Assembly: GCF_016638705.1 (NCBI RefSeq)
Contig: NZ_CP067341.1
Location: 809,501-873,500 of the forward strand
DNA from: Lysinibacillus agricola
GTDB taxonomy: Bacteria > Bacillota > Bacilli > Bacillales_A > Planococcaceae
Direction of reading: 5' to 3'
Length of the DNA stretch: 64,000 nt
Shown here: one piece after another, positions 1 through 9,321 of the stretch
Position numbering within the stretch: the stretch's first letter is position 1
Layout: the number at the start of each line of letters is the position of its first letter
The notes under the pieces: generated by a model
What the model was told of the DNA's origin: nothing
Database searches by the model: none
Seen by the model: the letters and a program-made list of their open reading frames with translations, nothing else
Translations under genes and position numbers: made by a program

Positions 1-93
1 ACAAATGGAGATGGCAATGGCAACTTTGGTATGGATGAGTTACTAAAAATCAAAGAACTAAAAATGTTTATTGAAAGATTACAATCTAGATAA
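1..93 (+). CDS. C-terminal end of an unidentified protein (partial)
   Basis: Only the last 30 codons are inside the window, open from base 1 to a TAA at 91-93. The tail reads as a Gly/Asn/Asp-rich stretch (NGDGNGNFG) followed by a charged, probably helical end (MDELLKIKELKMFIERLQSR). A hairpin with a short T-run lies about 55 bases downstream, which fits the end of a transcription unit. Too little is left to name a family. Confidence 0.55.
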   Translation, partial: TNGDGNGNFGMDELLKIKELKMFIERLQSR

Positions 94-147
94 TATTTTC
101 ATAGATGCATTGATTGCAAGAAAAGATCTTTTAAATAGCTTATAATT

Positions 148-185
148 AGAGGAGAGTTTGCAATTGCAGACTCTTCTATTTTTAT
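148..185 (+). terminator. Probable intrinsic terminator of the partial first gene
   Basis: Inverted repeat AGAGGAGAGT...ACTCTTCT around a GCAATTGC core, followed by TATTTTTAT. The stem has one bulge. Its position between the partial gene and the next promoter region supports the call. Confidence 0.5.
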
Positions 186-311
186 GATAATTTCACTAAA
201 AAGGAAGTGGTTGGAAAAAAAGTACTAAAAAGTGCTATCGTAGGATGATTTATTTAGTTAATTTTGTTAAAATGAATACGTTAAGAGAACAGGAAGGGAG
301 GAAATAAGACA

Positions 312-2225
312 TTGAATCTTAAAAAAATTAGTCTTATTTTGTGCGTCTTATTCATTTCAGCTTCTATGTTTACTATACATAGTGAAAGTGTAATGGCAGA
401 TACAACTACAAATGTAACATTTGCAGATATCTCCAAAAATCATGAAGCTTATGAAGAAATCAATTATTTAGTAAATTTGGGTGTTATCCAAGGATATTTT
501 GTAAATGGGAAAAGAGTCTTTGGCCCAAATGAGTCTGTAACACGCGAACAAGTGGCAAAAATGGTTGTCGTTGCCTCTGGCAATAAACCATTAGTTGTAA
601 ACAAATCAAGTTTTTCGGATGTAACAGTAGGTACTGAAATGTCAGGCTATATCGAACGTGCCATCCAATTAGGATTCTTTTCAACGAATACACAAGGCAA
701 GTTCTTACCAAAAAAGGCTATAACTCGTGATGAAATGAGTTATGTATTAACGAAGGCATTTAACTTGGACACAAGTGAATATGAAAACATAGATTCACCA
801 TTTGCTGACGTAGGTATTACACACCCTTACGTTAAATATGTAAATACAATTTACTATAATGGTATCACAAATGGTAGTGGTGAAAAGTATTTACCAAATA
901 ATACAGTTACACGTGCACACTTTTCATTATTTGTAGCACGTGCAAAAAACGAGAAATATCGTTTAGAGCTACCTGTTAAAGGGACATCTGTACCTGATAC
1001 AAAAGAGGTTATTGGGCTAGTCAAAGTGACGACAGATGGTCTAAATATCCGCAAAACACCAGATAGTTCATCAAATACTAACATTGTTGGTACAGTCAAT
1101 AAAGGTGGCAAACTATCAGTATATGAAGTTGAGGGTAAATGGCTAAAAGTATCATATAAAGGTGCATTTGCTTATCTTTATAAAGATTATGCACAATATT
1201 TAGATACAGATGGCAATGAATTAGGGTCTGTCCAAAAAGAAGTGACATCAAAAGGCGCTATTAACTTATACGTTAAACCAACTTCTTCATCAAAAATCAT
1301 TCAAACTATTAAAGCGAATGAAAAATTACCAGTTTACAAAACTGTTGGCGGTTATCATTTAACGCAAGTAAATGGTTTACCAGGTTACATTGTAGCGAAC
1401 AGCACAACAGAAACGAATACAGAAGAGAAACCTGATCCAACTCCAACTCCACCTACAGCTTCAGGAGATGTAATAGGACGAGCAACTGTTGGAAACCTAA
1501 ATGTCCGTAGTGAAGCAAATGCAACTTCTACAGTGCTATTTAAGCTTAACAAAGGCGACTCTGTTAAAGTTAACGAAATTAAAGGTTATTGGGCAAAAAT
1601 CGAATACAATGGTAAAGCAGGTTATGTTCATAAATCTTATTTAAAATTATTAAATCAAAACGGCAAACCGTTGCAAAATCGTATTATTATCCTAGATCCA
1701 GGTCATGGTGGCAAGGATCCAGGCACAGTACTAGGTTCTAACAATGAAAAAAGCATTACATTAAAAGTGAGCACACTTGTTAAGCAAAAGCTTGAGAATG
1801 CTGGCGCAAAAGTGTACATGACTCGTACTGGTGATACGTTCCCTACTTTACAAGGTCGAGTAGATTTTACAAATGCAAACTATGGTGAGATTTTCGTGAG
1901 TGTGCATGTAAACTCTGCTTCCAATGTCTCAGCATCAGGTACTGAAACATATTATGCTATTTCACCAGGCGATATGTATCAGGAGGATATTGATTTAGGC
2001 ACTTTTGTAAATAATCAAATTGTAAACAATTTAAATATGAAGAATCGTGGCGTTAAACAATTTCCATACTATGTAATTAATAATATGAGCATTCCATCAA
2101 TTTTAGTGGAACTCGGCTTTTTAACAAATGATGGGGATCGCCAAAAATTGACAAATGATGAATCCGTAAATAAATTTGCAGATTCTATCTATAACGGAAT
2201 TGAGCAATACTACAAAAAGCAATAA
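312..2225 (+). CDS. SLH- and SH3b-domain N-acetylmuramoyl-L-alanine amidase
   Basis: Cell-wall hydrolase predicted to cleave the MurNAc-L-Ala bond of peptidoglycan outside the membrane. Order of parts: signal peptide (about 1-29, ending ...SVMADT), three SLH repeats (about 35-210) that would hold it to pyruvylated wall polymer, two or three SH3b modules (about 236-300, weaker 305-370, 388-452), then a C-terminal Amidase_3 domain. Zinc/catalytic motifs are visible: DPGHGGKDPG, the NEKS glutamate, SVHVNS and VELGFLTN. The start is TTG at 312, 5-10 bases behind GGGAGG; no ATG fits better. It stands alone, with a terminator directly behind. The SLH modules make it a likely client of the SecA2/SlaP pathway encoded at 10.6-13.9 kb, though this is inference. 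Confidence 0.9.
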   Translation: MNLKKISLILCVLFISASMFTIHSESVMADTTTNVTFADISKNHEAYEEINYLVNLGVIQGYFVNGKRVFGPNESVTREQVAKMVVVASGNKPLVVNKSSFSDVTVGTEMSGYIERAIQLGFFSTNTQGKFLPKKAITRDEMSYVLTKAFNLDTSEYENIDSPFADVGITHPYVKYVNTIYYNGITNGSGEKYLPNNTVTRAHFSLFVARAKNEKYRLELPVKGTSVPDTKEVIGLVKVTTDGLNIRKTPDSSSNTNIVGTVNKGGKLSVYEVEGKWLKVSYKGAFAYLYKDYAQYLDTDGNELGSVQKEVTSKGAINLYVKPTSSSKIIQTIKANEKLPVYKTVGGYHLTQVNGLPGYIVANSTTETNTEEKPDPTPTPPTASGDVIGRATVGNLNVRSEANATSTVLFKLNKGDSVKVNEIKGYWAKIEYNGKAGYVHKSYLKLLNQNGKPLQNRIIILDPGHGGKDPGTVLGSNNEKSITLKVSTLVKQKLENAGAKVYMTRTGDTFPTLQGRVDFTNANYGEIFVSVHVNSASNVSASGTETYYAISPGDMYQEDIDLGTFVNNQIVNNLNMKNRGVKQFPYYVINNMSIPSILVELGFLTNDGDRQKLTNDESVNKFADSIYNGIEQYYKKQ

Positions 2226-2238
2226 TTGATCAACATAG

Positions 2239-2284
2239 AAACTGTCCCAAGGTGATTAACTCACTTTTGGGATAGTTTTTTTAT
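2239..2284 (+). terminator. Intrinsic terminator after the SLH amidase
   Basis: AACTGTCCCAA pairs with TTGGGATAGTT (one G-U pair), followed by seven T. It starts 14 bases after the stop codon. Confidence 0.85.
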
Positions 2285-2760
2285 TGTTAAGGAAAAGAAG
2301 GGCGTGCTATGAAGATAGTCTTTATCCTGGCATAGTTGATATATAATAGATATATTTTATCCACTGATTATTTTTATGTTTGCATGTAGGTTTTTATGTA
2401 TAGATAAATAAATTTTGTTTGGGGCTAAGAAGAGGGGTGTTTTCAAAGGCTCGAGTAGGTTAGGGAAGTGTTCGGCTAGTCGTGAGAGCTGATCAGATAG
2501 GAGAAAGAAGTTATAGCCTCCGACAGATGTCATAGAATCGGAAAGGAGCTCGTATTCGATGTTAGCCTCAAATCGCCGTGTTCATGCGGTAACGGCTAAC
2601 TAACCAAAACGATGTCCTGTGGCATTACCGAAAGGAGAGACATCGTGACGGCCCTCATACAGGCCTAAGCACAATGTCGATTCAGGATGAAATTATATCG
2701 AGACATAATTGATAGAATCATTCAATTTGCCATCGGTTTTGGTAAAGATATTAAACTATC
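2285..2760. repeat. Gene-free stretch with a chain of hairpin-forming repeat elements
   Basis: No convincing gene. From about 2510 the sequence carries the same kind of repeat element seen at 21.49-21.90 kb: a GCCTCCG(A/G)C(A/G)GATGTCA segment (about 2517), then hairpin 1 (GTTAGCC 2561-2567 with GGCTAAC 2594-2600), hairpin 2 (CGATGTC 2610-2616 with GACATCG 2639-2645) and a short GGCC...GGCC repeat. The arms differ in sequence from the 21.8-kb copy yet still pair. The part before 2400 is plain AT-rich sequence. Confidence 0.55.
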
Positions 2761-2797
2761 GAAAAAGGCTGCTCCGAAAATAATCGGAGACAGCCTC
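2761..2797 (-). terminator. Intrinsic terminator of the SLH glucosaminidase gene
   Basis: Read on the minus strand: GGCTGTCTCCGA, short loop, TCGGAG-CAGCC (one bulged T), then TTTTTC. It starts a few bases after the stop codon at 2804. Confidence 0.8.
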
Positions 2798-2803
2798 TAA
2801 TTG

Positions 2804-4795
2804 CTACTTCACGGTATTAATGAATTTAACATAGTCTTTATTGATATAGGCTGGTTCCGGGTGGAGTTTATCAGAAAGTACCTGATACCAACCATTAACA
2901 TTTGTATCGGTTACAATAACGGGCATACCGCTTTTATTAAATGTGTAAAGTGGACTTTGACTTGTTGATGCATCTGGACGAACATTTAGACCTGCTGTTG
3001 TCGTAAGGCCAATTTTGTATGGATTTTTTGCATCTTTAAAGCCTAAAGCTTTTTCAGTACGGTAGTAGTGTCCAGCGATTTTAGCACCCCAAAATGGATC
3101 AGATGCATACTTCACGTTAAAACCGACTTCCTTAGAGCCAACTACTGCACCATTTGTGTAAGGACCGCCTGGTGTAATGTAATTTGGCTGCAAGAACTTA
3201 TCAACAAGCTCATTAATATTGGCTGCAACACTATCAAACTTTTTATTTAGTGGATTCGTGTCATATACATATAAACCAAACAAGTTGTTGAGATCTTGAG
3301 CATGGGGACTCATACCATATGCGCTCTCATGCTGGGCAAGCGATAAAATAAGCATGGCATTAATGTGATCATTTGCTTCGACTTCTTTTAAAACTTTCCC
3401 TAAACCGATTAACTTACTTTTCTTTGTCGCATTCTTATAAAGACTAGCCCCAGAACTTTCAAGCTCAGCTAACTTTTGCATAATGTAATTATCTAGTTCT
3501 GCTGCTGAATATTGAGTTTCCGCACGTGCAGGTAAAAATTGATAGTAATTATAGGCTTCACCTTTCGATGAGCCACTAGCATTTGTGAAATTAATGCCAT
3601 TCCAGCTAAAGTACTTTTCGCCTTGCTTCATGAAGTCTGGTGCTTTTCCGTACACATAGCTAGAAGAATATTTATTTGATTTATAATCATATAAAGTATG
3701 TTTAATCTCACCATTCTCGTTTGTATAGTAAGAACGGCCTTTACTTAAAGCAGATGGGATTAAAGTGACATCGGCATGTTTTAAATACCCAACATGACCT
3801 GCTAAACTAACTTTTACTTGTGTCGCATCACTGCTTAAATACTGCATTTCTGTATTAGCAGCAACAGAGATTTGATCTTTAATTGTTTCTGATTTAAGTG
3901 CTACATAATCATTAGTTACAACATAACCAGATGACATTTTCATAATTTTATCATTTTGCGTAATGACAAGTGTATTTTTTGTCAAAGCTTTTTCGGCAGT
4001 ATCAAAGCTAGAAAAGCCTTGGTTCCCAACAAGACTGCCATTTGAAATTTCTTTTACGATGAACTTAATAGAGTTGCCATTACCAGTTTCACCGTTATTC
4101 CCTGTATTTCCGTTATTGCCGTTATTCCCTGTATTGCCAGTATTTCCGTTGTTACCATTATTACTAGTATTGCCACCATTATTTTTAACATCGTCCGCTA
4201 GACGTATCAAGCGTAGTACAAATGTAGATGCCTCGCCAATTGTGGCATTATCTTTTGGTAAAAATAAGCCGTTCGAGCTACCTTTAATAAGCCCTAATTC
4301 TGCTCCAATCGCAACGTCTTGGCGGAAGTCTTTAAAAATAGCTGCATTATCCTTAAAAGTAGTGGATGGCGTACCTTTAGGGATTTTTAGATAATCAACA
4401 GCTCTAATCAGCATAACTGCCATATGCTCTCTTGAAATACGTGCATTTGGCTTAAATGAACCATCTGTATAACCTGTGATAATCCCAGCAGTAGCGGCAA
4501 GTTTAATATCTGTTGCAAACAAATATGTATCTGGGACATCTGTAAACGTAATGTTACCTTTTGTCTCAAGGTCTAAAGACTTTGCTATGTAAGTAGCAAA
4601 TTCACCGCGTGTGACAGTGTCATTTGGACGATAGCTTCCATTTGCATCTTGCTTTAATGCATCTTTGGAAATTAAATAGCGTAGACCATCTTGATGCATA
4701 TGCCCTGATAGTTCATCAGCATATGCCATTTGGGGTTGCCAAATGAGCAAGCTAACAAGTGTCATTAGCATCATTAAAATTGATAGTTTTTTCAT
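2804..4795 (-). CDS. SLH-domain endo-beta-N-acetylglucosaminidase (autolysin)
   Basis: Secreted wall hydrolase predicted to cut the glycan strand. Signal peptide at residues 1-26 (ending MAYA), three SLH repeats (about 30-200), a low-complexity Asn/Gly/Thr linker (about 205-240), a middle region of unclear fold, a glucosaminidase domain (about 440-590; catalytic glutamate likely in AQHESAYG) and a C-terminal SH3b module. ATG at 4795 is preceded by AGGAGG. The linker is made of near-repeats of an NNGNTG-type unit and is therefore likely to vary in length between strains. Together with the amidase at 312 it forms a pair of S-layer-type autolysins close to secA2/slaP. Confidence 0.88.
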   Translation of the reverse strand: MKKLSILMMLMTLVSLLIWQPQMAYADELSGHMHQDGLRYLISKDALKQDANGSYRPNDTVTRGEFATYIAKSLDLETKGNITFTDVPDTYLFATDIKLAATAGIITGYTDGSFKPNARISREHMAVMLIRAVDYLKIPKGTPSTTFKDNAAIFKDFRQDVAIGAELGLIKGSSNGLFLPKDNATIGEASTFVLRLIRLADDVKNNGGNTSNNGNNGNTGNTGNNGNNGNTGNNGETGNGNSIKFIVKEISNGSLVGNQGFSSFDTAEKALTKNTLVITQNDKIMKMSSGYVVTNDYVALKSETIKDQISVAANTEMQYLSSDATQVKVSLAGHVGYLKHADVTLIPSALSKGRSYYTNENGEIKHTLYDYKSNKYSSSYVYGKAPDFMKQGEKYFSWNGINFTNASGSSKGEAYNYYQFLPARAETQYSAAELDNYIMQKLAELESSGASLYKNATKKSKLIGLGKVLKEVEANDHINAMLILSLAQHESAYGMSPHAQDLNNLFGLYVYDTNPLNKKFDSVAANINELVDKFLQPNYITPGGPYTNGAVVGSKEVGFNVKYASDPFWGAKIAGHYYRTEKALGFKDAKNPYKIGLTTTAGLNVRPDASTSQSPLYTFNKSGMPVIVTDTNVNGWYQVLSDKLHPEPAYINKDYVKFINTVK

Positions 4796-5058
4796 AGTTT
4801 GAACCCTCCTAAGCTTCTATCATTTTAACAAAGTTAGAGAATTAAAATAAGGGTCTAATGTTAGAAATTACATAAAATATGCCAAAAAAATTGAACATTG
4901 ACTATACTTTTGAGCTATGTAAATTGAAATCGATAGTTTGGCATAGGAGGTGGAAGAATTAGAGGCTTTATAAAACAATGAATTAGTTCGGAAGATGAAG
5001 GCATTTAAAATAATAAGTGAGGTGTTAGAGTGTATATTTTCAGCCCATAGATAGTTAA

Positions 5059-5154
5059 AAGTGCAAAGAATTCATGTTTGCGACGACGAATAATCGCTAC
5101 TGCTTTGAATAATACATCCGCACGAATAGCTGGATCTACTTTTTTAGTTTTTCT
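5059..5154 (-). pseudogene. Short relic resembling 1-pyrroline-5-carboxylate dehydrogenase (RocA/PutC)
   Basis: The minus strand reads without a stop for about 32 codons as KKVDPAIRADVLFKA then VAIIRRRKHEFFAL. This closely recalls the conserved N-terminal third of RocA-type P5C dehydrogenases (pattern R-A-x-x-L-x-K-A-A-x-I-I-R-R-R-K-H-E-F). Similarity ends abruptly on both sides; no start, Rossmann or catalytic part remains. I read it as a fragment left from a lost or moved gene. Family assignment is from memory and needs a protein search. Confidence 0.5.
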
Positions 5155-5159
5155 AAAAA

Positions 5160-5198
5160 AACCTCTCACCGACATTGAACTTAAATGGTGAGAGGAGT
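5160..5198 (-). terminator. Terminator of the S41 protease gene (works in both directions)
   Basis: CCTCTCACC (5162-5170) pairs perfectly with GGTGAGAGG (5187-5195). T-runs flank it on both strands, so it could also stop transcription coming from the left. Confidence 0.8.
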
Positions 5199-5201
5199 TT
5201 T

Positions 5202-6581
5202 TTAATTTTTCATTGTTATATGCAGATAAAAACCTTTCTGCACTTTGTTAGCTTTTTGTGTCTTTGGATGGACAAGGAGCATATATTCTTGCCCTGGAGA
5301 TAAAGGTTTTGATGGGGTTACAATTAATGAACGACCATCTACTTTAGCTGTAATAGGCACTTCATTAGCGCCTAAAGCAATTAGCTGAACCTTATCCTCA
5401 GACAGTTGTGAAGGAAGTGCAAAAGGGATTTTCACAGTTAATTTTTTAGGATCCGAAACATTTTTCAAGCTTGTAAGCTCTTTATAATTTGTATATTGTG
5501 TTTTGAGTGCATCATAATGAGCTTGAAAAATAGGTGGCGTTTTTGTTTCAATATTTGGTTTCACGCCTACTTCATGAATTGTATGACCAGAAGGACCTGT
5601 AAATTTACCGACAGTCAGCTTTAAGTAGCTTCCATCACGTAGTTCATAAAAGCCTTGCATGGCACCCTTACCATATGTTGTTTCACCATATAAAATGGCA
5701 GAATGCTGATCCTGAAGAGAGGCAGATAACATTTCAGATGCACTTGCACTATATCGATTGACGAGAATACGTGTATCTAATGGGAATTTTACATCTTGAG
5801 AGATTACACGAACTTTATAAGAGGCATGGGCTTCTTCTAGTAAATAGGCGATTTTAGCATTTGGGAATAGACCAGCAAGTTCCTCCATGGTTGCGACATA
5901 ACCTCCACCATTATTCTGTAAATCAAAAATAAATGATGTAGCGCCACGCTGTTGTAATTGAATAAGCTCTTTCTTCACGAGTTGTGCACCATCTTCAGAG
6001 AAAGATGACATCGATATATAACCTACATTCCCAAAAAGTAATTCAGATTGTACATTTGGTAAGGTGAATTTTTTGCGTGTAATGGCTTTAGTAGAAGTTG
6101 TGCCATTTTCATGTTGTAATGTAAGGGTAACTTGAGTACCTTCATCACCAATCAATAGGGAAGAAGTTTCCTGTGTTGAACGCCCGACGATGGTTTCCCC
6201 ATTAATTGCAATAATAATGTCTCCAGCCACGACACCACCATCAAAGGCTCCACTATTCTCGATTACTTGTAAAATATGAATGCCATCTTCATGTTCTTCG
6301 ATAACTACACCAATCCCAATTGTTGATAGATTAATGCTATTCATAAATTCCTCAAATTCTTGTTGCGTAAAATATGTTGAATATGGGTCTAGCATATCAA
6401 TGATTTCGTCAATAGTTTTAGCTTTTTGCAAATTACCATTGATAGTCCCAACATAATTTTCCGTAATAATTTCCTTGATTTCCTTTACAAGCTGTTGTTC
6501 ATTGCTTGCAGCAGAAGCGTTTGTAAATGGAAAGATGAAAAAGCTTAGAACAAATACGAAAGACCACAATACTTTTTTCAT
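5202..6581 (-). CDS. Secreted S41 C-terminal processing protease with PDZ domain
   Basis: Signal peptide at residues 1-24 (ending NASAA), a short N-terminal helical region, PDZ domain (about 90-175), S41 peptidase core (about 185-345) and a C-terminal Ig-like segment (about 375-455) of the kind used to bind or space wall proteins. The serine/lysine dyad motifs are present: SASASEM, followed by GETTYGKGAMQ; the upstream DLQNNGGGY loop matches the usual DLR-x-N-x-GG. ATG at 6581 follows AGAGGTG. It probably trims or degrades secreted proteins; the substrate is unknown. The gene is monocistronic, with a terminator behind it and a tandem-repeat array in front. Confidence 0.87.
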   Translation of the reverse strand: MKKVLWSFVFVLSFFIFPFTNASAASNEQQLVKEIKEIITENYVGTINGNLQKAKTIDEIIDMLDPYSTYFTQQEFEEFMNSINLSTIGIGVVIEEHEDGIHILQVIENSGAFDGGVVAGDIIIAINGETIVGRSTQETSSLLIGDEGTQVTLTLQHENGTTSTKAITRKKFTLPNVQSELLFGNVGYISMSSFSEDGAQLVKKELIQLQQRGATSFIFDLQNNGGGYVATMEELAGLFPNAKIAYLLEEAHASYKVRVISQDVKFPLDTRILVNRYSASASEMLSASLQDQHSAILYGETTYGKGAMQGFYELRDGSYLKLTVGKFTGPSGHTIHEVGVKPNIETKTPPIFQAHYDALKTQYTNYKELTSLKNVSDPKKLTVKIPFALPSQLSEDKVQLIALGANEVPITAKVDGRSLIVTPSKPLSPGQEYMLLVHPKTQKANKVQKGFYLHITMKN

Positions 6582-6827
6582 AGGACACCTCTTTTCAATT
6601 TACTTTTAGTATACATGATTTTCCATATAACCGTGAATAGGAAAAGAGGAGATTTACTAGAATCCGCATGCCTTTTACCGAAAAATGTAAATCTATGCAA
6701 GATTCGTAGACAGTCGTTCTCTAAAAGAAGCTTGAGGCTTACTTGCCAAAAGCAAGCAGATTCTATTTATCTAATAAATGTAGAAATTAGAAAAATATCA
6801 TTTATCTTCATTCAGAAAATATTTTTT
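6582..6827. other. Upstream region of the S41 protease gene, before the array
   Basis: No gene supported. The last bases before the array (TTATCTTCATTCAG, about 6802-6815) recur in front of the second 36-bp array at 21245 and again at 21781, so they look like part of a repeat element rather than unique leader sequence. Confidence 0.5.
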
Positions 6828-7503
6828 GTAGCGAAAGCAAAGCGCCAGCTACAGATGTTTTTTGTAGCGAAAGCAAAGCGCCAGCTACAGATGTTTTTTG
6901 TAGCGAAAGCAAAGCGCCAGCTACAGATGTTTTTTGTAGCGAAAGCAAAGCGCCAGCTACAGATGTTTTTTGTAGCGAAAGCAAAGCGCCAGCTACAGAT
7001 GTTTTTTGTAGCGAAAGCAAAGCGCCAGCTACAGATGTTTTTTGTAACGAAGGCAAACCGTCAGCTACAGATGTTTTTTGTAGCGAAAGCAAAGCGCCAG
7101 TTACAGATGTTTTTTGTAGCGAAAGCAAAGCGCCAGTTACAGATGTTTTTTGTAGCGAAAGCAAAGCGCCAGTTACAGATGTTTTTTGTAGCGAAAGCAA
7201 AGCGCCAGTTACAGATGTTTTTTGTAGCGAAAGCAAAGCGCCAGTTACAGATGTTTTTTGTAGCGAAAAGCAAAGCGCCAGTTACAGATGTTTTTTTGTA
7301 GCGAAAGCAAAGCGCCAGTTACAGATGTTTTTTGTAGCGAAAGCAAAGCGCCAGTTACAGATGTTTTTTGTAGCGAAAGCAAAGCGCCAGTTACAGATGT
7401 TTTTTGTAGCGAAAGTAAAGCGCCAGTTACAGATGTTTTTTGTAACGAAGGCAAATCGTCAGCTACAAATGTTTTATGTAGCGAAAGTGCAACGTCAGCT
7501 ACA
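6828..7503. repeat. Tandem array: 19 units of a 36-bp repeat
   Basis: Units begin at 6828 and recur every 36 bases (one unit is 38 because of two 1-base insertions near 7268 and 7291). A unit is GTAGCGAAAGCAAAGCGCCA + GCTACAGATGTTTTTT. Units 1-6 end GCTACA, so TGTAGC and GCTACA form a 6-bp inverted repeat; units 8-17 end GTTACA, which weakens that pairing. Units 7 and 18 are nearly identical variants (GTAACGAAGGCAAA...). Because 36 is a multiple of 3 the array is open in several frames; I do not think any of them is a gene. The right edge continues into AGAAGACTCCCACCTC, also found after the array at 21259. Confidence 0.95.
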
Positions 7504-7581
7504 GAAGACTCCCACCTCAAAATTCAGCGAAAGCAAAGAAGTTAGTTGGGAGATGAACTGCCTATAAAAGCTCGATTGGTG

Positions 7582-7620
7582 AATAATCAGTGGGGGATGA
7601 AGAAAACCTCCACTGATTAA
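7582..7620. repeat. Imperfect palindrome between the array and brnQ
   Basis: AATCAGTGGGGG pairs with CCTCCACTGATT (small mismatch) around an A-rich loop. It resembles the TTCAGT(A/G)GGT palindromes at 21455 and 21790 and probably belongs to the same repeat family. Confidence 0.5.
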
Positions 7621-7633
7621 AGTGAGGGCATTG

Positions 7634-7683
7634 AAAAAGTCGATTTGCCACAAAGAATTGTGATGCAAATCGACTTTTTTGAG
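7634..7683 (-). terminator. Intrinsic terminator, probably of brnQ (works in both directions)
   Basis: AAGTCGATTTGC pairs with GCAAATCGACTT, with an inner CACAA/TTGTG stem; T-runs on both strands. It lies about 65 bases behind the brnQ stop. Confidence 0.75.
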
Positions 7684-7746
7684 TTTCTAAATCCAACAAA
7701 AGAAGAATTTCTTTAGTTTTTCAGTGCCCTTGATTAAAGTTTCACT

Positions 7747-9066
7747 CTATTTTTTTATAAGCTTATGAATAATCAAGCCGATAAGCGCGCCGATAATTGC
7801 AGGTACAAGCCATCCTAGACTTTGCTCGTAAAATGGTAAAGCTTTTAATATGCTCTCGTATGGCGCAATTTTAATATTCATTTCCTTCAAACCATCATAC
7901 AAACTTACAAAGAATGTTGGAATTAATGCTAAAATATAAACAATTTGTCCACCTTTAAAGAAGTTATCGACAAGCGACAATACCATTAACACCATTGCAA
8001 GTGGATAGATAATTAATAATACAGGCAGTGATGCACTAATAATTGTGGAAAGACCAATGTTCGTAATGGCCATGCTTAAAATAGTGAAAATGACTATAAA
8101 TGTTTTATACGAGATTCTTGGAAATAGCTTGTTAAAAAACTGAGCATTAGCATTTAATAAACCTACAGCAGTAGATATACAAGCTAGTAAAATTGTAACA
8201 GATAGGATAATACTCCCGAGTTTACCGAAAAGCACTTCAGCTGATTTTGCAATAATAATACCGCCATTATCAGAAATGCCAATCGCATCAATACTAGTGT
8301 TACCAATATGGCCAAGTGAGATGTAGACAAATGATAAGCCAATAGCGGCAACAATTCCCGCGAAAATCGTCGTTTTTACTTGCTTTTTAGTATCTGACAT
8401 CCCCATGCCGCGCAACGCTTGTAAAATAACGATACCGAAAACGAGTGCGCTCAGTACATCCATTGTTAAGTAGCCTTGAACAAAGCCTTCAGAAAAAGGT
8501 GATACAGTGTATTTACCTATTGCTGTCCCAGGTTCACCCATTGGAGAAACAAAGCTTTTAACAGCTAATAATAAAATAACGAGCAATAGAACAGGTGTTA
8601 AAATTTTCCCCACGCGATCTATAAGCTTTGTAGGATTAATAGCTAGGCATAGTATTAAGGCAAAAAACAATATAGAAGTAATGAAAAGTGGTGCCCAATG
8701 ATCAGCTGCTGCCTCTGGAAGAAATGGTGCAATCCCAATTTCATAGGACACAGAGCCTGTACGAGGTACTGCAAAAAATGGTCCAATCGCTAAATAAACG
8801 ATGGATGTAAAAATAACACCAAAGATAGGGCCGACACGATTCGCAAGTAATTGTAGGTCGCCACCCGCTTTCGCAACAGCAACGATTGCTAATAAAGGTA
8901 AACCAACACCTGTTATTAAGAAACCAATCATTGCTGGCGTAATATACTCACCAGCTTGTTGACCTAATAATGGTGGGAAGATAATATTTCCAGCACCTAA
9001 AAACAGAGCAAACAAAAGTAAACCTACTGCTAAATTCTCTTTGATGAAAAGCATTATGTTTTTCAT
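7747..9066 (-). CDS. brnQ: Branched-chain amino acid carrier BrnQ
   Basis: Integral membrane sodium/proton-coupled importer for Leu, Ile and Val; about twelve hydrophobic segments run through the whole length. The family's first helix signature is clear (ENLAVGLLLFALF, GAGNIIFPP). I start it at ATG 9066 (MKNIMLF...), which leaves 439 aa, the usual size. An in-frame ATG at 9144 would add 26 residues unlike the family, and AAAGGAG lies between the two. The spacing from that site to 9066 is rather long (about 14 bases). No T-box or other leader structure was seen upstream. Confidence 0.88.
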   Translation of the reverse strand: MKNIMLFIKENLAVGLLLFALFLGAGNIIFPPLLGQQAGEYITPAMIGFLITGVGLPLLAIVAVAKAGGDLQLLANRVGPIFGVIFTSIVYLAIGPFFAVPRTGSVSYEIGIAPFLPEAAADHWAPLFITSILFFALILCLAINPTKLIDRVGKILTPVLLLVILLLAVKSFVSPMGEPGTAIGKYTVSPFSEGFVQGYLTMDVLSALVFGIVILQALRGMGMSDTKKQVKTTIFAGIVAAIGLSFVYISLGHIGNTSIDAIGISDNGGIIIAKSAEVLFGKLGSIILSVTILLACISTAVGLLNANAQFFNKLFPRISYKTFIVIFTILSMAITNIGLSTIISASLPVLLIIYPLAMVLMVLSLVDNFFKGGQIVYILALIPTFFVSLYDGLKEMNIKIAPYESILKALPFYEQSLGWLVPAIIGALIGLIIHKLIKK

Positions 9067-9321
9067 AAAAAAATTAAAAACTCCTTTAAGATTGAAAAGA
9101 TAAAACTTTCTAAAAATTTTAAATACAGAAGTGTATGTTATCATATGACTACTAATCTTGCAATTAATAATCTATTGTAATTCGTCGGAATCTGTCGTAT
9201 TCAATAAGATTAATAAATTGTTTGAAAAATAGTCAGTTTTTCCGATATATGATTACTAAAATATCTAGTATGATAGAAGACACACAAGGAAATATTCTAG
9301 CACGAACGGAGGAAATTTGAT

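Noticed and set aside
6828..7503. CRISPR array
   Set aside because: Units are contiguous with no unique spacers between repeats, and there are no cas genes in the window. The same holds for the 21-bp arrays.
6615..7567. Several long overlapping reading frames on both strands with 12-residue repeats
   Set aside because: They come from a 36-bp tandem repeat whose period is a multiple of 3; no ribosome site, no non-repeat domain, and all frames are open equally.
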